A program made the translations under genes and the position numbers. From positions 62,001 through 126,000 of the forward strand of contig NZ_JBANDC010000010.1 of the NCBI RefSeq assembly GCF_038896935.1: 64,000 bases of DNA, read 5' to 3'. The first letter of the stretch is position 1; every line of letters begins with the position of its first letter. Source of the stretch: Collimonas rhizosphaerae (GTDB lineage: Bacteria > Pseudomonadota > Gammaproteobacteria > Burkholderiales > Burkholderiaceae_D). This document shows positions 33,228 to 40,511 of this stretch, piece by piece. The notes beneath the pieces are model-generated. The model worked only from the letters and a program-made list of their open reading frames with translations, ran no database searches and was not told the origin of the DNA.

Positions 33228-33683
33228 ATGCAACTGACTGACCACTTCACCCTGGCGGAGATGACCGCCAGCGACAACGCGGTGCGTTTCGGTATCGACA
33301 ATTCAGCCAGCCCGGCAATTCAGACAAACCTCTTACGTACCTGCCAGACGCTGGAACTGGTGCGCACTGTCCTCGGCACTAAGGCAATTCGTATCAATTC
33401 CGGTTATCGCTGCGATGCGCTCAACAAGAAAGTCGGTGGTTCCACCACCAGCGCGCATTCGTTCGGTCTGGCTGCCGATTTCGTTTGTCCGGACTACGGC
33501 TCACCCTTATCGATTTGCCGCAAGATCCTCGCCAGCAACATCGCCTTTGATCAGTTGATCTGGGAGGGCACCTGGGTACACATCGGCCTGGCCGCGGAGG
33601 GCGTCAAGGCGCGCATGCAAGTGCTGACTGCGCATTTCTCAACAGGCAAGCCGACATCCTACACGATGGGCCTGCCGGTATAA
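33228..33683 (+). CDS. Endolysin, M15-type peptidase
   Basis: 151 aa from the ATG at 33228 (AGAAG-type site upstream). LTDHFTLAEMTASDNAVRFG leads; INSGYRCDALNKKVGG, SAHSFGLAADF (S-x-H-x2-G-x-A-x-D zinc ligands) and TWVHIGLA (third ligand) show an M15 peptidase. It cuts peptidoglycan stem peptides, and it has no signal peptide, so it needs a holin. Confidence 0.9.
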   Translation: MQLTDHFTLAEMTASDNAVRFGIDNSASPAIQTNLLRTCQTLELVRTVLGTKAIRINSGYRCDALNKKVGGSTTSAHSFGLAADFVCPDYGSPLSICRKILASNIAFDQLIWEGTWVHIGLAAEGVKARMQVLTAHFSTGKPTSYTMGLPV

Positions 33684-33719
33684 GCGCTACATAACATCAA
33701 CTATAAAAAGGGAGTGAAC

Positions 33720-34091
33720 ATGGCTGAACCCGCGTCAAGCGCGGCATCGGGGATTGCATTATCCGCTGGTGTCATCACGATCACTGGCTCGTTCCTGGGC
33801 CTGCAGTACGACTATTTGCTGGCCGGAATGTTCGGCGGCCTAGTGGCGCTGTCGTTCGCGTCGCAGTCGTCACGCCTGCGCATGGCGGCGTCGGTAATAA
33901 CCAGCGCTGTATTAGCAGCGTTTTCTACCCCGATTATTGCGCTGCTGGCGGCGGAGCATTTTCCGTCGATTGCTAGGGCAGGAGAGGAGCCGCTGCGGAT
34001 GTTCTGTGCCGTCCTGATAGGTATCAGCACGCAGACCGTGGTGCCGCTTGGGCTCAACATTCTGAAAAATCGCTTAGGAGGTCAGAAATGA
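33720..34091 (+). CDS. Holin-like membrane protein
   Basis: About 123 aa from the ATG at 33720 (GGGAG upstream; a GTG at 33714 is in frame). Three hydrophobic segments are visible: ALSAGVITITGSFLGL, LLAGMFGGLVALSFA / SVITSAVLAAFSTPIIALLA, and MFCAVLIGISTQTVVPLGL. It resembles phage holin families beside M15 endolysins. Confidence 0.75.
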   Translation: MAEPASSAASGIALSAGVITITGSFLGLQYDYLLAGMFGGLVALSFASQSSRLRMAASVITSAVLAAFSTPIIALLAAEHFPSIARAGEEPLRMFCAVLIGISTQTVVPLGLNILKNRLGGQK

Positions 34092-34366
34092 ATTTCGTAT
34101 TGATCGTCAATATTCTGGTCGGTTGGGTCGTCGTGGTGCATGCGACTTGCAGTATCAATGCCATGACGCGACAGACTGACCATGTTTACCGTCTGGGTTA
34201 CATCCTCCTGGCGGTAAGTGCCCTGGCCGTAGCTATCAGTCCATTTTACAGCTACGCGAAACCGCAATGGTCTGAGGTGTTGTTCAATGCCGGCGCCGGG
34301 CTGGTGCTGATCCGAGGCTGGTGGCTGCGCGAGGTACGCGCGCCGACTGGCGAGGTATGCCAATGA
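34088..34366 (+). CDS. Second small membrane protein, holin-like
   Basis: 92 aa with hydrophobic segments at the N-terminus (FVLIVNILVGWVVVVHA), centre (LGYILLAVSALAVAISPF) and near the end (VLFNAGAGLVLIRGWW). Coupled to the previous gene by a 4-base overlap. It could be a holin or antiholin; the pair suggests divided roles. Confidence 0.65.
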   Translation: MNFVLIVNILVGWVVVVHATCSINAMTRQTDHVYRLGYILLAVSALAVAISPFYSYAKPQWSEVLFNAGAGLVLIRGWWLREVRAPTGEVCQ

Positions 34367-34734
34367 AGCCCTGGCTGACATGGGCGCTGGCCGGCGTATT
34401 GGTGGCGGGGTCGTTCGCCTCCGGTTGGACGGTGAATGGCTGGCGCCAGGAGCTGGTCGTTTCCCGATTGGAAACGGATGCTGCCACCGTTAAAGCCACG
34501 TTGGCCACCGAGGCGCGCGCGGATCTGGCACGTTACATCGATACGCTGCAGCTGTCATCAGCCAATTATCTCGCGGCTCAAAAATATCAAACCGGGCAGA
34601 TCAACACCATCATAAAGGATTTGAAGCATGTTAAAGATAGTGCGCCTCTGGGCGCTGATTGCCGCCCTGGGGATGCTCGGGGCCTGCTCCTCCAACGCGC
34701 CATTGATACAGTCAATGCCACCGCCGCCCCTTGA
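34363..34734 (+). CDS. Inner-membrane spanin (Rz-like)
   Basis: 123 aa from the ATG at 34363. There is one N-terminal anchor (TWALAGVLVAGSFASGW) and a periplasmic helical part (ETDAATVKATLATEARADLA onward) as in Rz. The Rz1 gene starts inside it in another frame. The C-terminus is CRPGDARGLLLQRAIDTVNA. Confidence 0.85.
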   Translation: MKPWLTWALAGVLVAGSFASGWTVNGWRQELVVSRLETDAATVKATLATEARADLARYIDTLQLSSANYLAAQKYQTGQINTIIKDLKHVKDSAPLGADCRPGDARGLLLQRAIDTVNATAAP

Positions 34735-34885
34735 GACACGTCTTGCTGAGTCATGTGCGCAGCTTTCGTATCCGGAGGAACCGGATTACGACGCCTGGCT
34801 AACCTGGTTGATTGATGTGGTGCTGCGGAATTATGGGGATTGTGCGGCCAAGCATCGCGAGACGGTACGTGCCTGGCCGAAATAG
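34628..34885 (+). CDS. Outer-membrane spanin lipoprotein (Rz1-like)
   Basis: 85 aa beginning within Rz, in the +2 frame. The lipobox LGAC follows a short hydrophobic signal (LWALIAALGM), with the Cys near residue 20; a PPPP stretch follows. Rz/Rz1 overlap is a classical layout, here with 107 bases shared. The pair fuses inner and outer membranes at lysis. Confidence 0.88.
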   Translation: MLKIVRLWALIAALGMLGACSSNAPLIQSMPPPPLETRLAESCAQLSYPEEPDYDAWLTWLIDVVLRNYGDCAAKHRETVRAWPK

Positions 34886-34901
34886 AAAACCATTTTCTTT
34901 G

Positions 34902-35597
34902 TCAGAATTTGGCAATTCGCAGCAATCGACGCTGTGTATCGGGATGCCACGCTTGCAATTCGCTATTTATCCGTTGGCCCTGTTCCGCGTACATGATGAG
35001 TACCGTAGTTTTCTTCAGGTGTAAGGCCCAATGTGCATAGACATGGCGGTCGTCCGCTGTTTTGACTGTTGTTATTTTTGTGTATGCCATCACTTTCGCC
35101 CCCGGCAGGCTGATTTGCGGCGGACCGATTGCAATGAAGACCTGCGGATGTGCCTCCCCTTTCGTCAAGGCGTCACGGAAAGGTTTAATGTCGATTGGGA
35201 TGCCGTCTTCAACAATCCTGCAACCGAATGTTTTCACAAAATAAAGATGAACATCCAACATACTGGTGCGGTGATGGGGAAAGATTTTGTTCAAATGAAT
35301 AAACTGCCAAGGCGCGAGAGCAGATTGATTTCTCAGGGCAGCGGAAAGGCGTTCCCAAGCTCGGTCATAAGGTTGGCTTAACGCGTTGTTGCAGTGGGAA
35401 CAGAGCAAAGCCTTCGATTTGAAAGCGTCGTCTTTGATGCTACGCTTTCGAACGTTTTTTGCGACCGAGGAGTGAAAGTAAAGAGGGCGATTCTGTGACA
35501 CAGGGCCAAATTCCGCGCGCAAGTCTGATCCTTTCAACAGGTGTTCCGCCGAGTCGGCAGGCTGGCCGCAAATCCAGCAATCCATTACTGGTTTCAA
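34902..35597 (-). CDS. HNH-type protein, possible cargo nuclease
   Basis: 231 aa. The best start is a TTG at 35597, with GGAGG 5-6 bases upstream; an ATG lies at 35585. Cys pairs CWICGQPADSAEHLL and LLCSHCNNALSQPYD, with a nearby EH, fit an HNH/treble-clef nuclease. The rest is unlike phage HNH proteins. It is on the strand opposite the late operon and follows Rz1 tail to tail by 16 bases. It may be a defence or moron gene. Confidence 0.65.
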   Translation of the reverse strand: MKPVMDCWICGQPADSAEHLLKGSDLRAEFGPVSQNRPLYFHSSVAKNVRKRSIKDDAFKSKALLCSHCNNALSQPYDRAWERLSAALRNQSALAPWQFIHLNKIFPHHRTSMLDVHLYFVKTFGCRIVEDGIPIDIKPFRDALTKGEAHPQVFIAIGPPQISLPGAKVMAYTKITTVKTADDRHVYAHWALHLKKTTVLIMYAEQGQRINSELQAWHPDTQRRLLRIAKF

Positions 35598-35681
35598 AAC
35601 TTCCTCCCATATCCCTGACGACTTGTAAACTGTAAACCTTTTTTAGCCATTGGGGAGGCCAGTGACAAACGGCGCAATATG

Positions 35682-36665
35682 TCACACCCTGGTGAACGGG
35701 ATATGCGACGGGCGAACATCAATTTCTAGACCGGCCTGCCGAACCATCTGAACAACTGATTTGAATCGGGCGCTCATGCGCGGACCTGGACCAACAACGA
35801 TCCATTCCACGCAATCGAGAAGGTAAAAGCTCGAAGAGGGAGTCTTTTTATAGGGGACGATGAGACCGTTGCGATTGAAGTAGTTGATGGGTAGAACATT
35901 GAGGTTCGACGATACAGCGTCGACAAGGCTAAGTCTACACTCCCTCTCTTCGCCAAAGTGCTCGTTCTTTGTGTGCACTAGATAATCAAGCAGGCTCTCT
36001 AGCGGCCCCTCCAGAAGGGTTGCGAGTGGGTTGGGCATGCTCTTCTTGCGAAAGTCTAGTTTACCCAAACCATCCAAATAGCCCTTATACGCCCGAAGAA
36101 AAGCACTTGTATGGCTAAGTACCTCTGATTTCAGCGGATTCTCAACGGTGTAGTAGGCATCCTGAAGCTGGTAGTTCAAGCCGGCACAATTGTTGGCGTT
36201 CTCTATTGCTGCCAGCAGTTTCTTCCTGCTGAACTGCAGCGCGTAGCCCCCGTCTGTTCCGTACCCTCTCCACTGGCTCAAGAGGCCGTGACGGAAGTCC
36301 TCTTCGTTTTTTGGCTTGCAGAAGCAGGTGATATATGCGCATAGAGAGCCAAGCGCTTGCAACGTGATCTTCTGCTCGAAATCCTGCGCGTACTCCCGTA
36401 TGTCAATACCACGACTGCTGAATGTATGTACAAGTGGGTCGTCCGCTTTGATCATCTCGCTGGTCGCTGACCAAAACAGCGGCGAAAGAATTCCCTTGCC
36501 AGTTGCCAGCTCTGATTCATCGTTTGCACAGTAGTACGCCGTACCCCAAATCTCTTTACTTCCAAGGATGCCAATGAGTCCATTCGCGGAGGTGTAATGG
36601 AAGAGCGCGTCATCTCGATTCTCTTCAGAGTATGGCGGCGACATGTGATTGGGAATATCGCTCAT
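35682..36665 (-). CDS. DUF2971 family protein
   Basis: A 327-aa protein. LFHYTSANGLIGILGSKEIW and AYYCANDESELATG near the N-terminus, CAYITCFCKPKNEEDFRHGLLSQWRGYG (quoted in part: LLSQWRGYG) in the centre, and HFGEERECRLSL later are the DUF2971 pattern, a fold related to ADP-ribosyltransferase-like enzymes in some analyses. Function unproven; frequent on mobile elements. Codon use is AT-richer than the late genes. No partner is obvious. Confidence 0.7.
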   Translation of the reverse strand: MSDIPNHMSPPYSEENRDDALFHYTSANGLIGILGSKEIWGTAYYCANDESELATGKGILSPLFWSATSEMIKADDPLVHTFSSRGIDIREYAQDFEQKITLQALGSLCAYITCFCKPKNEEDFRHGLLSQWRGYGTDGGYALQFSRKKLLAAIENANNCAGLNYQLQDAYYTVENPLKSEVLSHTSAFLRAYKGYLDGLGKLDFRKKSMPNPLATLLEGPLESLLDYLVHTKNEHFGEERECRLSLVDAVSSNLNVLPINYFNRNGLIVPYKKTPSSSFYLLDCVEWIVVGPGPRMSARFKSVVQMVRQAGLEIDVRPSHIPFTRV

Positions 36666-36826
36666 GTGCAGGGATCCGGTTGAATGTGATAACTACGTGA
36701 TAGCCGCCTGATTATAGCTTCACGAATGGTCTGGTGCCGTTTCGTCATCAAACAGCTTTTTCTGCCGCTTATTTATCTCGCGCTTGCTCAGGGAGATTTA
36801 GTTTTCTCGTAAGCGTCGGTACGTGA

Positions 36827-37531
36827 TCAGATGGGCTTAATCAAGGCACTCGCTGCTGCCCAGTCTAGCTCCCCCTTGAGGTCAACTTTATTTACTGCTG
36901 TTCCGACCCGATACCATTCGAAGTCGTCAGGCGGCCGCGAGTACTTGCTGGCGAGGTATATTGCCTCGTCTCGATTCATTCGCGGATCCAGCCACTGTAA
37001 CGCAAAGTCAGAAGTGAATACAACAGGGCGAAGGTATCCCGAATCTATCAAACCAGAGATGCTGGAATCCGCAATGATTGCGACACCACGTTCGGCCGTT
37101 TGGTTTGTACCTGGCATGTAGTTGGTCACCCCCGCAAGAAACATCGGCTCGTTATTTTTCAGGCGGACATACCAGGGCAATCGATTTTTGTTGTCGCCAG
37201 TCCACTCGTACCAGCCATTTATTGGAACCAATACTCGTCCGGACAACCACATATGTCGAATGTAGCGGCCGAGTGCTGCTCGCTCAATTAAAACGCAGGC
37301 TTCCAGGGCTTCGTCGCGCTCCACGGCCGGTGGTGTTCGATAGCCCCAGCGAAGGTAGTCGCTCCCGAGTTTTCCTTGCGATAGCCGGTGAAGCGTCAAA
37401 ACGGCGCGGCCTGGCGCTGCATTGAAGTCTGGGATCGTGTTTCCACCCTGCCACTCCCTGGGATCAATTGGGGCGCCTAATTCGGTCACGTACTCTATGC
37501 GAGTACTTAGTTGTGTAATTCGTACGCACAT
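36827..37531 (-). CDS. Divergent SRAP (YedK/HMCES-like) protein lacking key residues
   Basis: 234 aa with Cys at position 2 (MCVR), the residue that SRAP proteins use to crosslink abasic sites, and GWYEW for the Glu. The canonical Asn of the NARAE block is replaced (LIERAALGRYI), and the canonical His of the HDRMP region is absent: the site reads IDSGYLRPVVF. It is the second SRAP gene of the same operon. It may bind DNA ends without normal catalysis, or have another role. Confidence 0.75.
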   Translation of the reverse strand: MCVRITQLSTRIEYVTELGAPIDPREWQGGNTIPDFNAAPGRAVLTLHRLSQGKLGSDYLRWGYRTPPAVERDEALEACVLIERAALGRYIRHMWLSGRVLVPINGWYEWTGDNKNRLPWYVRLKNNEPMFLAGVTNYMPGTNQTAERGVAIIADSSISGLIDSGYLRPVVFTSDFALQWLDPRMNRDEAIYLASKYSRPPDDFEWYRVGTAVNKVDLKGELDWAAASALIKPI

Positions 37532-37533
37532 AT

Positions 37534-37815
37534 TTATTTGTCCGGACTTTCCAGTTGTTTCTCAGCCCACGCGACCGCATCTGCACACCCGCGAAGGTCG
37601 AAGGTTTCGCCAGCCGCGGTTCCGTATCCAAATTGGTTCTGGCCGAAAATGAATTTTTCGCCTAATGGATCTTCATAGTTCACCAGCAGCGTGCCATCGA
37701 TAATTACCGACTCGCCGCGCATCAGTGCGTCGATCAATCGGTGGCGCGTATTAGTGTTGAGCGGCGATCCGCAATTCATCGTTGCCGCATTTCTCCATTT
37801 TCTTTCTAAGTTCAC
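37534..37815 (-). CDS. Hypothetical protein between two SRAP genes
   Basis: 93 aa (or 81 aa from the internal ATG at 37779). The sequence MNCGSPLNTNTRHRLIDALM, IIDGTLLVNYEDP and DAVAWAEKQLESPDK contains no motif I know. It follows the first SRAP by 15 bases and ends 2 bases before the second, so it is part of the SOS-box operon. Confidence 0.6.
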   Translation of the reverse strand: MNLERKWRNAATMNCGSPLNTNTRHRLIDALMRGESVIIDGTLLVNYEDPLGEKFIFGQNQFGYGTAAGETFDLRGCADAVAWAEKQLESPDK

Positions 37816-37830
37816 GATGTCTCCTTCGAG

Positions 37831-38511
37831 TTAAAACAGCACACCGTTTGGCTCGGCTTTCTTTTTTCGTGGTGGCGCCGGCGCCGGCCGGGCGGCCATC
37901 AATTCGGCAGGGTAGAGCTGGAGATACGACCTGGCGCGCTCGGGGTCGTGGCACTCCAGCCAGTCTTCATACTCCGACTCTGGGACGATGACCAAGGACC
38001 GTTTCTCATCGCCTGGTTTATGAAATCGCTTCATCAACGGATGTTCGTCGGCGTTGACGGTAATCTGCGTGAAGGAATGGGCCGTCGAGCCATCCGGTTC
38101 ATTCCAGGAGCGCCACAGGCCCGCGACCGCAAACGGTGCGTCATCAGCCATCCCAATATTCCATCGAACGGCAACGCCGGTCTCGTAGCAGGGCTCGTAA
38201 AACGATTCCATCGGCACCAAGCACAGTTGGCCATCACGCCATTGCTTGGAGTAGCTTCGCTTTTCGCCGATGGTTTCGGCACGCGCGTTCATCGTTGAGA
38301 ATTTTTTGACGCCAGGCGGGATATGTTGTTTTGGTACCATCGCATAGCTGGCCAGGATCACTTCGGGGCCGTCCTCTCCTAGGCGGATGATCGGTGCCGC
38401 GTAGTCGTTGTATATCTCGTGTGGCCAGTCCCAGTCCGGTTTTGGAGGGCGCATCGCTGAGACTATCGATGGGAGCCTGTCGCGTGGTGTCGCATTGTAG
38501 TTTGTGCACAT
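37831..38511 (-). CDS. Canonical SRAP (YedK/HMCES-like) abasic-site protein
   Basis: 226 aa. Cys2 (MCTNYN), Asn in MNARAET, Glu in SFYEP and His in KRFHKPGDEKR are all present, so DNA-protein crosslinking to abasic sites in single-stranded DNA is expected, protecting gaps. The start is fixed by the need for Cys after Met. The tail (APAPPRKKKAEPNGVLF) is basic. Transcription is probably LexA-controlled through the site at 38528-38543. Confidence 0.9.
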   Translation of the reverse strand: MCTNYNATPRDRLPSIVSAMRPPKPDWDWPHEIYNDYAAPIIRLGEDGPEVILASYAMVPKQHIPPGVKKFSTMNARAETIGEKRSYSKQWRDGQLCLVPMESFYEPCYETGVAVRWNIGMADDAPFAVAGLWRSWNEPDGSTAHSFTQITVNADEHPLMKRFHKPGDEKRSLVIVPESEYEDWLECHDPERARSYLQLYPAELMAARPAPAPPRKKKAEPNGVLF

Positions 38512-38527
38512 CTCGCCACCTATTTAC

Positions 38528-38543
38528 CTGTACGAACATACAG
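38528..38543. promoter_or_regulatory. LexA (SOS) box overlapping the promoter of the SRAP operon
   Basis: CTGTACGAACATACAG is a perfect CTGT-N8-ACAG palindrome. On the minus strand a -10 TATACT (38547-38542) partly covers it, with TTGCGG as a candidate -35 16 bases further upstream. The SRAP start is 17 bases from the box, preceded by AGGTGG. LexA would repress this operon until DNA damage. Confidence 0.8.
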
Positions 38544-38672
38544 TATAAAACGTTTACGATTGGCCGCAACGTTGTCTTTTGGTAACCGACCACTATGTTT
38601 TCGGTGTTTACTTATATCCATGGCAAGCTATTTCTGCAAAGATGTCATAGTGGAAATTATTCGGGGTCGACC

Positions 38673-39266
38673 ATGGTGATGCGAAAGATTGTTGTTGTTG
38701 GCGATAAAACGACTACGAGCGGGGTGATTCTGCCAAATGCAAACTCGACATTTTCCGTTGGAGATGCCGGCCACAAGGTTGCGCTAATCGGCGACCAGGC
38801 AACATGCCTGGCCTGCAAAGGTGTGGGACTCATCGCGAAGGCCGGCGGGCCGCGCCGGATGAACTTCATGGGGGAAGTCGCTCTGGAGAACGACGTCGTT
38901 ATTTGTGGATGTCCGGTTCATCCAAAAGTCGTTGCGAACTTGCACCAGACGATGACCTACGACGACGGGGCGACCTCAGTCGGATCTCAAACCGCAAGCG
39001 AAGCCGCCGGCGCCGGCCTTGTTGCGGCCGCACCTGGGGCGACTAATGCGCAGACTGATCTGCCGCATGACGAGATGGTGCAACTCGACGGGCCAGGGGC
39101 TCCAAGCCTAGCCGGTATGTTTTACCGCATTGAAGTCAATGACGGCCGCGTATTCTCTGGAGTCGTACCGGACAATGGTGAGATGCCACGGATCGGCACT
39201 GCCACCCAGGAGAGCTACGATATATATTGGGGCGATGAGGCCCTTGCCCGAGGAGACGCGGAATGA
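38673..39266 (+). CDS. PAAR-domain protein (type VI tip/adaptor)
   Basis: 197 aa from the ATG at 38673. The N-terminal ~95 residues are a PAAR_RHS-like motif region: IVVVGDKTTTSGVIL, FSVGDAGHKVALIGDQATC, then VICGCPVHPKVV, with Cys and His as likely zinc ligands. The C-terminal ~90 residues are an extra domain, probably an adaptor for the next gene, with a beta-rich end. PAAR proteins sharpen the VgrG spike and carry effectors. It overlaps the amidase by 4 bases. Confidence 0.85.
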   Translation: MVMRKIVVVGDKTTTSGVILPNANSTFSVGDAGHKVALIGDQATCLACKGVGLIAKAGGPRRMNFMGEVALENDVVICGCPVHPKVVANLHQTMTYDDGATSVGSQTASEAAGAGLVAAAPGATNAQTDLPHDEMVQLDGPGAPSLAGMFYRIEVNDGRVFSGVVPDNGEMPRIGTATQESYDIYWGDEALARGDAE

Positions 39267-39901
39267 CGCAAGTGCCGGCGACGGGGAAACACACCGTAAA
39301 GACAAACACAACTCCCGACTCCCGCGTGTGCTTGCAAGTTCAGGCGATCACATTTCAGAAGTTGTGGGATAACTACGTCACTGGGTCACCGTATGACGAT
39401 CCAACAGGCGCTTATTCGAATCAATGTGCGATCCGGCTGAGTGCGACGTTCCATAAGGTTGGCGTCGATATGAAATCGTTTTCGCAAAAGGTGGTGCCAC
39501 CGGCGAGAGGGAAGTCAAGCATAGGCCGCATTTTGCTCGATGGGAAGGCGACGGCAACCAGGGCCGACGAATTGGCCTCTTGGCTGACGAAAGTTCCATT
39601 CTGTGGGTTGCCCGCAAAGCCGGAAAATATTACAGGCAAGGATTGGGAGAGCAAAGTAAAAGGGCGGACTGGTATCATCGCTTTTTCAGGTTACTGGACG
39701 CGTGGCAATGAATCCACCGCCGACGCAAGCGGCGGCCACATCGACCTGTGGAACGGTAAGCGATTGACGATCAGTGGCCCCATCGATTCCATCGCGACGA
39801 TCGGGCGCTATTTAGGCATGCGTTCTTTGTTTGCGGGCACCGATTACGGTTGGTCCGACCTTGCTGGGTCCAAGCAAATTCTATTTTGGGAAATTAAATG
39901 A
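39263..39901 (+). CDS. Type VI amidase effector, Tae4 family
   Basis: 212 aa. FQKLWDNYVTGSPYDD, YSNQCAIRLSATFHKVGVD with the catalytic Cys, and ASGGHIDLWNG with the catalytic His match Tae4, an NlpC/P60-like amidase that cuts D-Glu-mDAP bonds in peptidoglycan. No signal peptide, as for type VI effectors. The upstream PAAR gene is the likely carrier and the downstream gene the likely immunity. Confidence 0.92.
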   Translation: MTQVPATGKHTVKTNTTPDSRVCLQVQAITFQKLWDNYVTGSPYDDPTGAYSNQCAIRLSATFHKVGVDMKSFSQKVVPPARGKSSIGRILLDGKATATRADELASWLTKVPFCGLPAKPENITGKDWESKVKGRTGIIAFSGYWTRGNESTADASGGHIDLWNGKRLTISGPIDSIATIGRYLGMRSLFAGTDYGWSDLAGSKQILFWEIK

Positions 39902-40236
39902 TCAAGCGCGCGACACTGACAATTTCATTTGCGATTCTTGGTTTTTTTAGCCTTGTAGCCTGGGGGGCTATCGACTCAATTATTTGTTCAATGTATCCGA
40001 GCCTGTGTGCGCCGCGAGCAGGTGCCTGCACGGAGATCGATCACTGCCCGACGTCGCTACACATGATAGTGGGGTTGGTTCTATTTGTATTTGGCCCGCC
40101 AATCGCATTTGGGATCGTTGGCTTTGTGTTGAGCAAAAAAGAACGCGCTATTAACCGTTTGCTTGCAGCTGCGGTAATCGCCGTTCTTGTGCACTGGCTC
40201 CTCACTTTTGTGGGTGTCAGATTGCTTAAATTTTGA
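39898..40236 (+). CDS. Membrane protein, putative Tae4 immunity
   Basis: 112 aa overlapping tae4 by 4 bases. Three hydrophobic segments: LTISFAILGFFSLVAWGAI, HMIVGLVLFVFGPPIAFGIV and LLAAAVIAVLVHWLLTFVGV, with a periplasm-type loop containing four Cys (SIICSMYPSLCAPRAGACTE, then C). Known Tai4 immunity proteins are small periplasmic helical proteins, so this would be a different type. The immunity role is inferred from position only. Confidence 0.6.
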   Translation: MIKRATLTISFAILGFFSLVAWGAIDSIICSMYPSLCAPRAGACTEIDHCPTSLHMIVGLVLFVFGPPIAFGIVGFVLSKKERAINRLLAAAVIAVLVHWLLTFVGVRLLKF

Positions 40237-40251
40237 TGGAAATTTTGAGTT

Positions 40252-40270
40252 TGTTAGACACTGTCTAACA
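40252..40270. repeat. Perfect 19-bp palindrome at the right end of the element
   Basis: TGTTAGACACTGTCTAACA is symmetric around its central C. It lies 15 bases after the putative immunity stop and 60 bases from tRNA-Asn. It has no T-run, so a terminator is unlikely; a protein-binding or recombination-accessory site is possible. Confidence 0.65.
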
Positions 40271-40293
40271 ACGCATCTAAAACGACAAAAGAA

Positions 40294-40321
40294 AAAGGGT
40301 TGCAATCGCTTGCAACCCTTT
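40294..40321 (-). terminator. Terminator of tRNA-Asn
   Basis: AAAGGGTTGCAA-TCGC-TTGCAACCCTTT, a perfect 12-bp stem. On the minus strand it is followed by T-rich sequence. It begins 8 bases after the tRNA 3' end and could also stop rightward transcription from the cargo. Confidence 0.85.
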
Positions 40322-40329
40322 ATATGTCT

Positions 40330-40405
40330 TGGCTCCCCGACCTGGACTCGAACCAGGGACCTGCGGATTAACAGTCCGTCGCTCTACCAACTGAGCTATC
40401 AGGGA
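40330..40405 (-). tRNA. tRNA-Asn (GTT)
   Basis: 76 bases read from the minus strand, from TCCCTGATAGCTCAG to GGGGAGCCA. The 7-bp acceptor stem pairs TCCCTGA with TCGGGGA (one G-T pair), the D arm carries AGCTCAGTTGGTAGAGC, the anticodon loop is CTGTTAA giving GTT, and the T arm has GGTTCGAGTCC. CCA is encoded. Its 3' end faces the prophage, the usual side for integration, so this is the likely right attachment site and remains intact. Confidence 0.95.
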
Positions 40406-40419
40406 ATTGAAGAAGCAGA

Positions 40420-40449
40420 ATTATAGTCTCGAATTCGCTGAATTGTCAA
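40420..40449 (-). promoter_or_regulatory. tRNA-Asn promoter
   Basis: TTGACA (40449-40444) and TATAAT (40425-40420) with an 18-bp spacer, both consensus. Transcription starts about 8 bases before the mature tRNA 5' end. Confidence 0.85.
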
Positions 40450-40511
40450 AGCTTTTTCTGAACTTTTCTACATCCCGGAGCCGTCGCTACAACTTCTCCG
40501 GGAGCCGAATA

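Larger units (their letters stand above)
1..40329. mobile_element. Prophage with HK97-type head and Mu-type contractile tail, plus cargo
   Basis: The region contains integrase, DUF4224 excisionase-like protein, S24 repressor with operators, Cro-like and CII-like regulators, primase/helicase, terminase, portal, protease, capsid, sheath, tube, tape measure, baseplate, fibre and lysis genes in a normal order. I see no frame disruptions. The right boundary is inferred from tRNA-Asn, whose 3' end faces the phage at 40330. The left boundary lies beyond position 1 or is unrecognised, because I found no copy of the tRNA 3' end near the integrase. Genes from 34902 to 40236 are probably cargo rather than phage morphogenesis genes. 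The boundary is inference; the gene content is direct. Confidence 0.8.

Noticed and set aside
35440..35685. 81-codon minus-strand ORF overlapping the HNH-type gene
   Set aside because: It is in another frame of the better-supported Cys-rich HNH-type gene and lacks support.
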